A stretch of DNA of 64,000 nt from Acidobacteriota bacterium (lineage in GTDB: Bacteria; Acidobacteriota; Vicinamibacteria; Vicinamibacterales; UBA823): NCBI GenBank assembly GCA_002730735.1, contig PCAU01000001.1:296361-360360 (forward strand), read 5' to 3'. Numbering within the stretch: the stretch's first letter is position 1; each line of letters opens with the position of its first letter. This document shows positions 33,411 to 42,447 of the stretch, piece by piece. A model generated the notes under the pieces. It did no database searches. It had not been told where the DNA came from and saw only the letters and a list, made by a program, of their open reading frames with translations. The position numbers were made by a program, and so were the translations under genes.

Positions 33411-35417
33411 GTGTCGTTGGCACACAATTTCGGTTGGCGAAGTGTGCTACCGTACGGCCTAGTGCCCATTGAAGATCGCGTCGCGCGGCTCTTAACTGAG
33501 CTACCACCGAACCCACAGTTTCCTACCCAGGGCGCGACCCTTTTTGTTGACTTGGCGCGGCGACAGGTAAGGCAGGCGTATACACCGAGGCGAATTATCG
33601 AGACATTCCTCGCGGGGCGCGGTGCCAACATGTTCTATCTGTATCGCTTGCTTGATGAGTCGCTCGACCCCAGTGACCCGTCGGTGCCACTCATCTTCGG
33701 TTCGGGTGTTTTGACCGGGATTGTGCCAAGCGCGGCCAGGGGGAACGTAACGTCATGGTCTCCCGAATCAGGCGTGTTGATGGACAGCAACGCGGGCGAT
33801 TACTTTCCGTCTTTCTTGAAGATGAACGGGATTGACCATCTTGTTATCTATGGCCGGGCGGACGCATGGACCGTGCTCTGGCTTGGTGACGGGCGTGTAG
33901 AGTTCCGCGATGCAACGCCATATCTTGGACTCGACAATATCGACATGCGTGATCGCATCGCTGCTGATTTTGACGGCACTTGGACGCGGGACCTTGCGAT
34001 GGCAAATATCACCCGAGCTGGCGAGAATCAGGCACTGACCAGCGCGATTATGGCTGGACCGAAGGCTTGCTACGCTCGTGGTGGTCCAGGCGCGAAGATG
34101 GGCTCGCTCAAGATGAAGGCAGTTGTTGTTCAGGGGCAGACCCACGATTTTGAAACAGCACAGCCTTACAAGCAATACAACAAGGAGATTGCGACCAAGC
34201 TACTGGACACGTCGGTTGTCAAGAACGCGCTGCGGACGATTGGAACGCCGTTTCTTTATCGACCCAGTCGGGTTCTTGGGGCGATGGGGACGAAAAATAA
34301 TCAAGAAACAACCTGGACCGATCGTCTCGACGCCGAAAACATCACTCCGTTCCGTCCTGGTATGGCTGGCTGCTTCCGCTGTCCGGTCAACTGCCGCCCG
34401 CTGAACCAACTCAACGATGACAATACCGATCGGTACGGGCGGGGTGACGGTCCTGAGTACGTGACGCTGGGTAAATTCGGACCAAATGTTGGTATCGACC
34501 AGGTCGAGCCGGTGATCCGGCTCAACAATATTTGCAACGACCTTGGGTTGGACACGGCTTCGACCGGATCAGCCATTGCTTGGGCGATGGAACTGTATCA
34601 GCGCGGGATCGTTTCCAAGAGTGATACCGGTGGTCTTGAGCTCACGTGGGGCGACGCCGAACTTGTGGAACGCCTACTCTTTGCCATGTCACACCGTGAG
34701 GGCTTTGGAAACGTGCTCGCTGATAGCACGCGCGCCATCGAGCGCGGGCACTATTCAACTGAAGCGGGCAGGTATCGAATGGCGGTTAAAGGGCTGATGC
34801 AATCTGACCCACACGATGCGCGGATTTTAAAAGCATTCGCACTGGGTCTGGCGGTTTCGACCCGTGGCATGGATCACCTCCGGAACAGGGTCACTTTAGA
34901 GATTAACGCTCGCATTAACGACGACTCTGGCTACAAAGCGAAGCTTTACGGCGGGCCGGTCTCGGCCAAGCCGAACAGCTACGAGACGAAGGAATGGGCA
35001 GTTCGGGTGTGCGAGAACGTCTATGGTGTGGGGGATGCTGTCGGGATGTGCCGATTCACTACGAAACTCTTCAATAGCCCGTCGCTACCCGGTCTTGAGG
35101 AATTTTCTAGTCAGATCGCCAACGTGACCGGACTGGAATTTGACGCTGGTGCACTTGACCGTGTTGGTCTCAACATCATGGGCGTTGAGCGGCTTATTAA
35201 CCATCGGCTCGGCGTGCGGCGGAGCGATGATACGCTGCCCGATCGATGGTTCGACGAAGAGATTACAGTGGGCGCGTACAAGACCGAAAAAATCGACCGA
35301 CTGGAATTCGATGCCATGCTATCGCGCTTTTACGCGATATCGGGTCTCAGTGACGAGGGTGTGCCAGCTAAGGCATGGCGGCAAGAGTTGGAATCAGTGC
35401 TTTCTGGTCCAGCGTAG
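33411..35417 (+). CDS. Aldehyde ferredoxin oxidoreductase family protein (tungstopterin)
   Basis: 668 residues. The domains of AOR are evident: ATLFVDLARRQV near the start, the pterin-binding ARGGPGAKMGSLKMKAV (about 222-238), the 4Fe-4S ligands C321-x2-C324-x3-C328 in CFRCPVNC, the NNICNDLGLDTASTGSAIAWAME block and the fourth Cys in VGMCRF near residue 545. AOR oxidises aldehydes to carboxylates with ferredoxin and contains tungsten or molybdenum bis-pterin. GTG 33411 gives about 40 extra N-terminal residues compared with the family. It is sandwiched between the racemase (8 bp) and a MoaD-like gene (2 bp), so one operon is likely. Confidence 0.9.
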   Translation: MSLAHNFGWRSVLPYGLVPIEDRVARLLTELPPNPQFPTQGATLFVDLARRQVRQAYTPRRIIETFLAGRGANMFYLYRLLDESLDPSDPSVPLIFGSGVLTGIVPSAARGNVTSWSPESGVLMDSNAGDYFPSFLKMNGIDHLVIYGRADAWTVLWLGDGRVEFRDATPYLGLDNIDMRDRIAADFDGTWTRDLAMANITRAGENQALTSAIMAGPKACYARGGPGAKMGSLKMKAVVVQGQTHDFETAQPYKQYNKEIATKLLDTSVVKNALRTIGTPFLYRPSRVLGAMGTKNNQETTWTDRLDAENITPFRPGMAGCFRCPVNCRPLNQLNDDNTDRYGRGDGPEYVTLGKFGPNVGIDQVEPVIRLNNICNDLGLDTASTGSAIAWAMELYQRGIVSKSDTGGLELTWGDAELVERLLFAMSHREGFGNVLADSTRAIERGHYSTEAGRYRMAVKGLMQSDPHDARILKAFALGLAVSTRGMDHLRNRVTLEINARINDDSGYKAKLYGGPVSAKPNSYETKEWAVRVCENVYGVGDAVGMCRFTTKLFNSPSLPGLEEFSSQIANVTGLEFDAGALDRVGLNIMGVERLINHRLGVRRSDDTLPDRWFDEEITVGAYKTEKIDRLEFDAMLSRFYAISGLSDEGVPAKAWRQELESVLSGPA

Positions 35418-35419
35418 TG

Positions 35420-35680
35420 ATGTCGATCACAGTACGTCTACCGACGACGTTACAGACGAGCGGACAAGACAGGCTCACCATCACCGAGCCAGTAGAAAAC
35501 ATTGCGGAACTTGTCCTGGTTCTCAGACGACAGCTGCCTGGTTTCCCCGCCCAGTGGGACGATTCGATGCTGAATTTTTCGGTGAATGACGAGGTAGTGT
35601 TACACCGTGTCGAGGAACGGGTTCTTACCAACGGCGATGTGGTTGAGATTATCCTCGCCCTCTCGGGCGGGAGACCATAG
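35420..35680 (+). CDS. MoaD/ThiS-like sulfur-carrier protein
   Basis: 86 residues with the beta-grasp fold of MoaD: ITVRLPTTLQT, DDSMLNFSVNDEVV, and a C-terminus LALSGGRP. In MoaD/ThiS the chain ends in GG, which carries the thiocarboxylate; here Arg-Pro follow, so removal of two residues would be needed for normal activity. Position 2 bp after the AOR gene is typical, since AOR needs pterin-dithiolene sulfur. ATG 35420 is used because it gives the family length. Confidence 0.78.
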   Translation: MSITVRLPTTLQTSGQDRLTITEPVENIAELVLVLRRQLPGFPAQWDDSMLNFSVNDEVVLHRVEERVLTNGDVVEIILALSGGRP

Positions 35681-35733
35681 GGCGCGGACGCCAGTACACC
35701 GTTCGTCATGACGAGCCAACGCCAGATGTTTAC

Positions 35734-36645
35734 CTAGGGCGTTCCAGAGAGATCTTCGGCGCTGGCGATATAACTCCGGCGCGCGCGCGCTGTCAGACCG
35801 GGTCGTCCAAGGCGCACTTCAAGCATGTGCGGCCTACCGTCAAGCTCGGCTGGCGTGAAGCCGATTACATACTGGCTGTGTAACTCTTGAGCGACACGTG
35901 TAAATGTGGAGCCGAGGTCGTCATCGCTGCGCAACTCGAAGTAGCCACCGCCTGTTTCTTGAGCGTACTTCCTCAAGTTGCGATCGGGTCGGCTACGCAC
36001 CATGCGTCTACCATTAAAATATTCCACCCTGAGACCGATAGCATAGACCATCACTTCTTCCACGACTGCGCGCTCGAGCACGTCATCGGAATCAGCGGTG
36101 CTGCTTGTGTCGTCGCCGTCGGTGAAAACAAGAATGACGCGGCGTCCTTGAATTCCTTGCAGTGCGTCGAGGCTGGTGGCGATGGCGTCGTACAGGCGGG
36201 TTGGGTTTCCAAAGTCGAGTGTGTCTAATTCGGCAATGAGATGATCGCGGTCACCGGTAAACTCCGAGGTAAGTTCTACTTTGTCGTTGAACGCTCCGAC
36301 CCGTCCTCGGTCGCCCGGTAACATTCGGATGAAGAATTGCTCCGCACCTGCCATCAGCAGCTTGAGCTTGCCGGTCATGCTGGCACTTGTGTCGAGCATA
36401 ACGACAACCGAGATGGGTTGAACGTCGTTACGAAACACGACGATTTCCTGTCGAACCTCGTTGTCGTAGATCTCAAAGTCCTCTTTTACGAGGTTGGCTA
36501 CTAGTCGGTCGTTGCCATCGGTGACCGTTACGTACAAAGGCACAATGTTGGTGCCTGACCTGAACAGCGGTACCTGCTGCTGGGCACCAATCGTGGTGAT
36601 GGTCAGACCGATCAGTCCAAACAAGAGCGTTATCTCGACGCGCAT
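35734..36645 (-). CDS. Exported VWFA protein of the Acidobacteria-related TIGR03436 type
   Basis: 303 residues. A signal peptide (LLFGLIGLTITTIGAQ) precedes an N-terminal beta segment with VPLYVTVTDGNDRLVANLV and EDFEIYDNEVRQEI, then a VWFA domain with the MIDAS motif VVMLDTSASMTGK and a later TDGDDTSS. This layout is the acidobacterial VWFA family of unknown function and is the main taxonomic pointer in the window. ATG 36645 begins the signal peptide; 36681 is the next upstream in frame. It is convergent with the MoaD-like gene. Confidence 0.88.
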   Translation of the reverse strand: MRVEITLLFGLIGLTITTIGAQQQVPLFRSGTNIVPLYVTVTDGNDRLVANLVKEDFEIYDNEVRQEIVVFRNDVQPISVVVMLDTSASMTGKLKLLMAGAEQFFIRMLPGDRGRVGAFNDKVELTSEFTGDRDHLIAELDTLDFGNPTRLYDAIATSLDALQGIQGRRVILVFTDGDDTSSTADSDDVLERAVVEEVMVYAIGLRVEYFNGRRMVRSRPDRNLRKYAQETGGGYFELRSDDDLGSTFTRVAQELHSQYVIGFTPAELDGRPHMLEVRLGRPGLTARARRSYIASAEDLSGTP

Positions 36646-36792
36646 ACCGATGAGATTAACAAGCGATATGAGTGTGTGCAATAACTGAAAAATTATCGGG
36701 AGAGAACCCGACGAAGCGTCAATTTAGGATGATCGCGCCGGCCTTCGTCTAGCTGGTTGGCGTGAGATATGCTGGGTGATTGAAGGATGACA

Positions 36793-37665
36793 ATGCCCGA
36801 CGAGCCTAAGTCGACAACGTCAGGTCCGCGCCACGTCGACGCTGCTGAGGCCGAGCAGTTGATCAGTGAGGGTGAGATCCATCTCCTTGATGTTCGCACA
36901 CCACAGGAATTCACATCGCTCGGACATATTCCCGAGGCTTTGCTTCTCCCCGTAGAACTCGTCGCGGCGGCACCGGCTGTCGTGCCGCACGATGACAAAC
37001 CCGTCCTGGTCTATTGTGAGCACGGCGTTCGGAGTCAACACGCCGCGCAGGTGTTATTGCGGTGCGGATATAAACAGGTACTCAACTTATCTGGCGGCAT
37101 GTCCACGTGGCGTGGTAGGCGTGCGTACGATTTGCAGCCGATTGCTGGGCCGTCAGAATGGCTACTCGAGAATAGCGATTTCCTGCATGGAGGCGGACTT
37201 GCCCTCGACCTAGCCTGCGGGCGTGGACGGCACGTGCTGACGCTGGCAGCCGCTGGGTGGCAAGTCCGTGGCATCGATCGGAACGCAGAGGTGATTGAGC
37301 ATCTTCGGGGAGTCGCGAGGTGTCTAGGTCTTCAGGTCAATGTAGAAGTAGTTGACCTAGAGAGTGGTTCGGTTGACTTGGGTAATACGGTCTATAACCT
37401 CATCGTGGTTACCCGTTACTTACATCGCCCACTTTTTCCCGCAATCTGTGACGCGCTTAAGCCTGGGGGAATACTTCTCTATGAGACTTTCACTATTGAC
37501 CAGGCTGAGCGAGGACATCCGAAGAATCCAGAGTTCCTTCTGAAGCCTAACGAACTACAGAAGCTTGTGAGACCACTAGAGATTCTCCGGAAGTATGAGG
37601 GTGAGCGCGATGGTCGGATGGTTGCAGCGGTTGTCGCGCGCAAGCCATCCTTTGGTTCGCCATGA
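36793..37665 (+). CDS. Rhodanese fused to a class I SAM methyltransferase
   Basis: 290 residues in two domains. Residues about 10-110 are a rhodanese domain with active loop CEHGVRS, the cysteine carrying persulfide. Residues about 125-285 are a methyltransferase with the SAM motif LALDLACGRGRHVLTLAA and the later LKPGGILLYETF, similar to the tellurite-resistance TehB group. Such fusions link sulfane sulfur handling with methylation of a thiol or metalloid; the substrate is not known. ATG 36793 has AAGGA 5 nt upstream; ATG 36787 is an alternative. It overlaps the PIG-L gene by 4 bp (ATGA). Confidence 0.85.
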   Translation: MPDEPKSTTSGPRHVDAAEAEQLISEGEIHLLDVRTPQEFTSLGHIPEALLLPVELVAAAPAVVPHDDKPVLVYCEHGVRSQHAAQVLLRCGYKQVLNLSGGMSTWRGRRAYDLQPIAGPSEWLLENSDFLHGGGLALDLACGRGRHVLTLAAAGWQVRGIDRNAEVIEHLRGVARCLGLQVNVEVVDLESGSVDLGNTVYNLIVVTRYLHRPLFPAICDALKPGGILLYETFTIDQAERGHPKNPEFLLKPNELQKLVRPLEILRKYEGERDGRMVAAVVARKPSFGSP

Positions 37666-38417
37666 GCGCTGCACGGGTCCTATTTAGCTTTGCACATCCC
37701 GATGACGAGACCTTCACCGGAGCGGGTGTCGCGTGTCAGTGTGCGGAGGCAGGTGCTCGCCTAGCACTAGTGACCGCGACCCGTGGCCAAGCTGGGAAGA
37801 TGGGTGAGCCACCTGTCTGCACGCGTGATGAGCTTCCGGCAACCCGCGAGCGTGAACTCCGTGCAGCGGCCGAGATTCTTGGCATTCATGAAGTCAGCGT
37901 CTTGGATTACCAGGACAAGGCACTTGCCGAAGTGGCGCCGGAACTGATCCGTGCCGATCTTGTGGCGTTGCTGAGGGCGTTCCGCCCACACATCGTCATC
38001 ACTTTCGATCCGAACGGCTTAAACCAACACCCCGACCACGTTGCAATCAGCCGCTTCACTTCCGACGCGATCGCTGCTGCCGCTGATGCCAGGTGGCCGA
38101 GTAATGGGCAGCCACATTCTGTGGATCGTTTACTGTGGACGCCGCCTGTGCCACCGTGGGAGTTAGCACGACAGGCCGACCTTGCACGGAACCCCGGTAT
38201 TGATTTCCTGTTTGACATCGCCCGATGGCGCGACCGGAAGGTAGCGGCGCTTCGAGCTCACCGAACACAGCACCTTGCCATCAATCGTCTCTGGTTTGAC
38301 CAAAGAGACGTTAAGAGCTTGCTATCGTTCGAAGCCTATCGGCAGGCTTGGGGACCAGTTCTGCCGGAGGTGCCGATGAGTCAGTTGCCGCTAACCGACT
38401 ATGAATCATGCGAATAA
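37662..38417 (+). CDS. PIG-L/LmbE-family deacetylase
   Basis: 251 residues. The zinc motif AHPDDE near the N-terminus and HPDHVAIS with the third ligand are intact. The family deacetylates N-acetylglucosamine-bearing small molecules; members include MshB and BshB, used for mycothiol and bacillithiol. The block GQAGKMGEPPVCTRDELPATRERELRAA matches the LmbE-like group. It starts inside the stop of the rhodanese-methyltransferase gene, so the pair is translationally coupled. Which conjugate it acts on is unknown. Confidence 0.88.
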   Translation: MSAARVLFSFAHPDDETFTGAGVACQCAEAGARLALVTATRGQAGKMGEPPVCTRDELPATRERELRAAAEILGIHEVSVLDYQDKALAEVAPELIRADLVALLRAFRPHIVITFDPNGLNQHPDHVAISRFTSDAIAAAADARWPSNGQPHSVDRLLWTPPVPPWELARQADLARNPGIDFLFDIARWRDRKVAALRAHRTQHLAINRLWFDQRDVKSLLSFEAYRQAWGPVLPEVPMSQLPLTDYESCE

Positions 38418-38445
38418 AGAAACAACGAGGGAGGGAGGAGGAATA

Positions 38446-38847
38446 ATGACGGGCGACCGTTGCACTCACACTCTGATCACCGGTGAGCATTTTCCTAAGC
38501 CGGCCGGTCCGTACTCGCCTGGTGTTAGCTTTGAGCGGCTCGTGTTCGTGTCTGGACAAGGTGCCGTGGACCCGGCGGCGGGAAAGATCGCGTCAGCTGA
38601 CACTGAAATGCAGACCGAACAGGTGCTCAAGAACGTTCAGGCGATTTTAGAGGCGTCAGGATCCGGTTTGGATTACGTCCTTCGATGCGGTGTCTACTTA
38701 ACGGATATTAGCGAGTTCAAAAAGATGAACGCTGGCTATGAGCGAATGTTTGGTTGCCACCGACCTGCTCGGACAACCGTCCAAGTCGCGGCTTTACCGG
38801 TGCCAGACATGAAAGTGGAAATCGACGTCATCGCCTATGTGCCATGA
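38446..38847 (+). CDS. RidA family enamine/imine deaminase
   Basis: 133 residues, the usual size of YjgF/YER057c/UK114 proteins. Conserved blocks: PAGPYSPGVSFERLVFVSGQ near the start and RPARTTVQVAALP carrying the key arginine. RidA hydrolyses reactive enamines from PLP enzymes. ATG 38446 is preceded by GGAGGAGG, a strong ribosome site; an earlier ATG at 38401 would overlap the PIG-L stop region. It follows the PIG-L gene and closes this small operon. Confidence 0.88.
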   Translation: MTGDRCTHTLITGEHFPKPAGPYSPGVSFERLVFVSGQGAVDPAAGKIASADTEMQTEQVLKNVQAILEASGSGLDYVLRCGVYLTDISEFKKMNAGYERMFGCHRPARTTVQVAALPVPDMKVEIDVIAYVP

Positions 38848-38928
38848 ACAATCGGCTGGCGACCCCGTCGAGGTAAACGGCTCCGTTTCCGGTCGGGTCG
38901 AGATCGAGTATCGTTAGGTAGCCCTTTG

Positions 38929-40506
38929 ATGTCCGATAATCATAGCCAGGTCGCCGACCGAGAGCGCGTTGTTCATGCGTTGACTCGCATCGCTAGGCGG
39001 CTACGTCAAGCCCGAGTGATGCGTGAGCTTCTTCATGGGTTTACCTTGTCACTCATCCTTCCGGTCTCGGTCAGCGTGATTTACCGTTTCGTTGCAATGA
39101 GCTGGATGACTGTGGCTGTACTCGTAGGACTGTGGTTGCTCGGGGTGGCGGTCTACGGTGTCACAGTGATTCTTCGGAAGGGTACTTTACTGGGCGCCGC
39201 CGAGTCTGTAGACCGTCAGGCTGACTTGCACGATGAGTTGACGACGGCATACTGGTTTCATCGTGAGGGCCGGTCCTCAGGTTGGATTAATTTGCAGCTA
39301 CACCGCGCTGCTGTCACAGCGGATGACCTCAAGGTTGATCAACTGTATGCCTGGTCGATGCCGCCTCGCGTGCGAACAACGGTTGGATTACTGGCGCTGC
39401 TCATGGTGCTTAACCTGCTGCCCTTGTCGTGGACACGAAGCTGGTTGGAGGCAGGACCACCTCCCGTGGTGGAGTTCACCGACGCTGACCAGATGTTACT
39501 GACAGAGGTCGAACGGATGCTAGCTGAAGCTGCAGCTTTACAGGATGCGGAGCTTCCATCCGAGATGCGAGAGGCTCTCGCCGAGCTTCAGCGGGGGTTG
39601 CTCACGCGGGAACAAGCGCTGGCTGAACTTGAAAAACTCGAGACAATGCTCGATACGCTCGACTCAACCGAGCTGAACGACTTGATAGACAGCATGGCCG
39701 AAGCGCTCACGTCGACCGATGCGGAGTCGCTCATTGATGCGCTGTCTGATCGAGATTTAGATCGTGTGGCTGAAGAATTACGTAACTTGTCTGCTGAAAT
39801 GTCCGACGCAGAGCGGGAGCAACTTCAGGCCGTGCTTAAACAAATAGCCGAGCAGGCGGAAGACGAATTCGAGGAACTGGCTGAGAATCTCGCCGATGTG
39901 GCCGAGCAACTGGCGAAAGGTGACGAAGAGCAGGCCCAGCAGGCGATGGAGAACCTTGCGCAGGAGTTAGAGCAACTTGCTCAACAGCAGCAGGGCCAAG
40001 AGATTCGCGAAGCTGCGGCCCAAGGCCTCGAACAGTTGCAGCAGGCGCTCAGTGATGATTCGAACCAGCTTCAGGCTGCCACAGATGAAATGGCTTCTGG
40101 GGATCAGGCCGCAGCTGGAATGCCGCAACCGGGAACCCAAGATCCGGATTCACTGTCGATGCAGGCTGCCGAAGGTGGGGCACAATCGGCCGAGCAGGGC
40201 CAGGGTGACCTGTCGGCCCCCGGTATGGGCGACGAAATCGAGTACGGTACGCCGACTACACTGGAAGTTGAGCTTCTACCCGAAGTCATGGAGCTTGCGC
40301 CCCAGTCAGGTGACGACCCGGGTGAGCAGCTGATTGACGAGCCGAGTCAGGCAGAAGAGTCTAGTCTGGAATACGAACCTGTCGAGCCAGATGTCACTTA
40401 CGGTGAGGCCGATCTGCTCAATGCGGATACAATCCCACCGTCATACCGAGAACTCGTCAAACGTTATTTTCAGGCCGTCGGGCCACGCGGACGACATGAT
40501 TACTGA
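38929..40506 (+). CDS. Membrane protein with long acidic coiled coil, MoxR cluster associated
   Basis: 525 residues. Two membrane helices near residues 35-85 (LSLILPVSVSVIYRFV and MTVAVLVGLWLLGVAVYG) and a third near 150-165 precede about 250 residues of Glu/Ala/Leu/Gln-rich helix predicted to form coiled coils, then a Gly/Pro/Gln linker and a C-terminal block IPPSYRELVKRYFQAVG. The C-terminal block is shared by proteins encoded beside moxR in several phyla. It is the first gene of the cluster, overlaps moxR by 11 bp and probably scaffolds the AAA-VWA machinery at the membrane. Confidence 0.8.
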   Translation: MSDNHSQVADRERVVHALTRIARRLRQARVMRELLHGFTLSLILPVSVSVIYRFVAMSWMTVAVLVGLWLLGVAVYGVTVILRKGTLLGAAESVDRQADLHDELTTAYWFHREGRSSGWINLQLHRAAVTADDLKVDQLYAWSMPPRVRTTVGLLALLMVLNLLPLSWTRSWLEAGPPPVVEFTDADQMLLTEVERMLAEAAALQDAELPSEMREALAELQRGLLTREQALAELEKLETMLDTLDSTELNDLIDSMAEALTSTDAESLIDALSDRDLDRVAEELRNLSAEMSDAEREQLQAVLKQIAEQAEDEFEELAENLADVAEQLAKGDEEQAQQAMENLAQELEQLAQQQQGQEIREAAAQGLEQLQQALSDDSNQLQAATDEMASGDQAAAGMPQPGTQDPDSLSMQAAEGGAQSAEQGQGDLSAPGMGDEIEYGTPTTLEVELLPEVMELAPQSGDDPGEQLIDEPSQAEESSLEYEPVEPDVTYGEADLLNADTIPPSYRELVKRYFQAVGPRGRHDY

Positions 40507-41491
40507 AATCGACCAGCAAATTGCACAGTTCCAGCAAAACTTTGCGCTCGCTACTGAAGAAATCGGTAAGCGGATCGTGGGCTATGAGGAAATCGTTCAG
40601 GGAACCCTCATTAGTTTACTGGCGGACGGTCACGTCCTACTTGAAGGGATCCCTGGTCTGGGCAAGACGAAACTAGTGCATACGCTAAGTGATGTGTTGC
40701 ACCTAAAGTTCTCTCGTGTTCAGTTTACCCCTGACCTGATGCCAGCCGACATCATCGGTACCAACGTCGTGCAGGAGGGCGAGCAGGGTGAGAAGTTCCT
40801 CGAGTTTCAACAGGGCCCACTATTTGCCAACATCGTGCTAGCTGACGAGATCAACAGGGCAACACCGAAGACCCAGTCCGCGCTGCTTGAGGCGATGCAA
40901 GAGAAGAGCGTGTCAGTCGGAAGGCAGACCTACAAACTGGTATTGCCCTTCTTCGTGCTTGCAACCCAGAACCCTCTTGAGATGGAAGGAACCTATCCTC
41001 TTCCCGAAGCACAACTCGACCGCTTCTTTATGAAGTTGAGGGTCGGGTATCCAGACACGGAAAGCCTTCACGAAATCCTCAATCGCACTACCCAGTTCGA
41101 CGAACCCGATGTGGAACGCGTACTGACTGGCGATCAATTGATGGAGATGCGACGGACTTCGCGTGAGGTGCCGATTGCCAGGCCGATTCAGGACTATGCG
41201 ATCCGACTGACGTTGGCGACACACCCTGAATCACCCTACGCGCAGCCGATTGTCAACCGTTACGTCCGCTACGGTGCCAGCCCGCGGGGTGCACAAGCGC
41301 TCGTTGTTGGAGGCAAGATCCGAGCACTGTTAGCCGACCGCGTCCACGTGTCGTGTGAGGACATCCGTGCCATGTTACTGCCGGCACTGCGCCACCGCGT
41401 ACTCTTGAATTTCGAAGGTGAAGCCGAGCAAATCGACCCGGACACAATCCTCGAGGAAGTGCTCACGAACACGCCAGAGCCGACTGAATGA
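40496..41491 (+). CDS. MoxR-type AAA+ ATPase
   Basis: 331 residues. Walker A GIPGLGKTK (about 55-63), Walker B VLADEINRATPKTQSALLEAMQE with the MoxR-typical helix 2 insert, sensor 1 ATQNP and a C-terminal lid domain with RYGASPRGAQAL. MoxR proteins act as chaperone-like ATPases with VWA partners in assembling metalloenzymes or envelope complexes. The start ATG at 40496 lies in the upstream gene and gives the family length. DUF58 and VWA genes follow. Confidence 0.93.
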   Translation: MITEIDQQIAQFQQNFALATEEIGKRIVGYEEIVQGTLISLLADGHVLLEGIPGLGKTKLVHTLSDVLHLKFSRVQFTPDLMPADIIGTNVVQEGEQGEKFLEFQQGPLFANIVLADEINRATPKTQSALLEAMQEKSVSVGRQTYKLVLPFFVLATQNPLEMEGTYPLPEAQLDRFFMKLRVGYPDTESLHEILNRTTQFDEPDVERVLTGDQLMEMRRTSREVPIARPIQDYAIRLTLATHPESPYAQPIVNRYVRYGASPRGAQALVVGGKIRALLADRVHVSCEDIRAMLLPALRHRVLLNFEGEAEQIDPDTILEEVLTNTPEPTE

Positions 41492-41559
41492 CGCGTCGGC
41501 TGCTGGTCGTACCGAATTCCCCATAAGGGCACCGGAACGGACTCCAACAGGAGTCTTCG

Positions 41560-42447
41560 ATGGCTACGGAAGACGAATTATTCGACGGCGAGTTTCTAAA
41601 GAAACTCGAATACTTGCACATCGTGTCCAAGCGGGCATTTGCTGGCCAGTTCCGCGCAGAGCGCCGTGCCAAGAAACGCGGTTCGGGTCTCGAGTTCGCT
41701 GACCACCGAGCGTATTCGCCCGGTGACGATTTCCGACGGGTTGACTGGCGTGCCTACCAGCGTCTCGAGAAGCTCCTACTTAGGCTCTTCGAAGAGGAGC
41801 AGGACCTTCCAATTTATCTATTCATTGACTGCAGCCGATCGATGGCCGATGGCCGGCCGACCAAACTAGCCTACGCCTGTCAGGTAGCGGCCGCACTTTG
41901 CTATATCGGGCTGGCTCATCTCGACCGCGTCACCTTGACTCCCTATACAGATCACCTGGGTCGAGAACTGTCGTCGCAACGCGGCAAGGGTCAGATTTTC
42001 AAGGTGTTCAAATTTCTTGGGCAGCTCGCATCAGGTGGCACGACCGACGCGAAGGCTGCGTTTGAGAAATTCTGTCGCAGCAAGCGGCCGCGTGGCATTA
42101 GCGTTGTTATCTCGGATTTTCTCGATCCGCACGGCTTTGAAACTGGACTAAACCTGCTACGCTTCTCGCACCACGACATTTTCGCTATTCATGTTGTCAG
42201 CCAAGCCGACAGCGAGCCTGAATTGAGGGGTGATTTGCAATTGGTGGATGTTGAGACTGGTTCAACGCACGACATCGCAGCTACTCCCTCCCTACTTAAC
42301 GCTTATCAACATATCTACGCGGAGTTCTGCGGCGAAGTCGAAGGATTCTGTGCCAAGTATCAGTTCGGCTATGTGCGCACCCAGACTGAAGTACCGTTTG
42401 AGGACGTGATTCTGCAGGTATTCCGTCAGAACAGGTTCCTAACGTGA
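41560..42447 (+). CDS. DUF58 protein (VWA-like, MoxR partner)
   Basis: 295 residues. The DUF58 signature GLEFADHRAYSPGDDFRRVDWRAYQRLEKL occurs at about 46-75, followed by a VWA-like fold with the degenerate MIDAS FIDCSRSMADG. DUF58 proteins are nearly always encoded after MoxR and are assumed to be its substrate or adaptor. The stop overlaps the GTG start of the next gene by GTGA. The start ATG 41560 has CAACAGGAG-type ribosome sequence upstream. Confidence 0.93.
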   Translation: MATEDELFDGEFLKKLEYLHIVSKRAFAGQFRAERRAKKRGSGLEFADHRAYSPGDDFRRVDWRAYQRLEKLLLRLFEEEQDLPIYLFIDCSRSMADGRPTKLAYACQVAAALCYIGLAHLDRVTLTPYTDHLGRELSSQRGKGQIFKVFKFLGQLASGGTTDAKAAFEKFCRSKRPRGISVVISDFLDPHGFETGLNLLRFSHHDIFAIHVVSQADSEPELRGDLQLVDVETGSTHDIAATPSLLNAYQHIYAEFCGEVEGFCAKYQFGYVRTQTEVPFEDVILQVFRQNRFLT

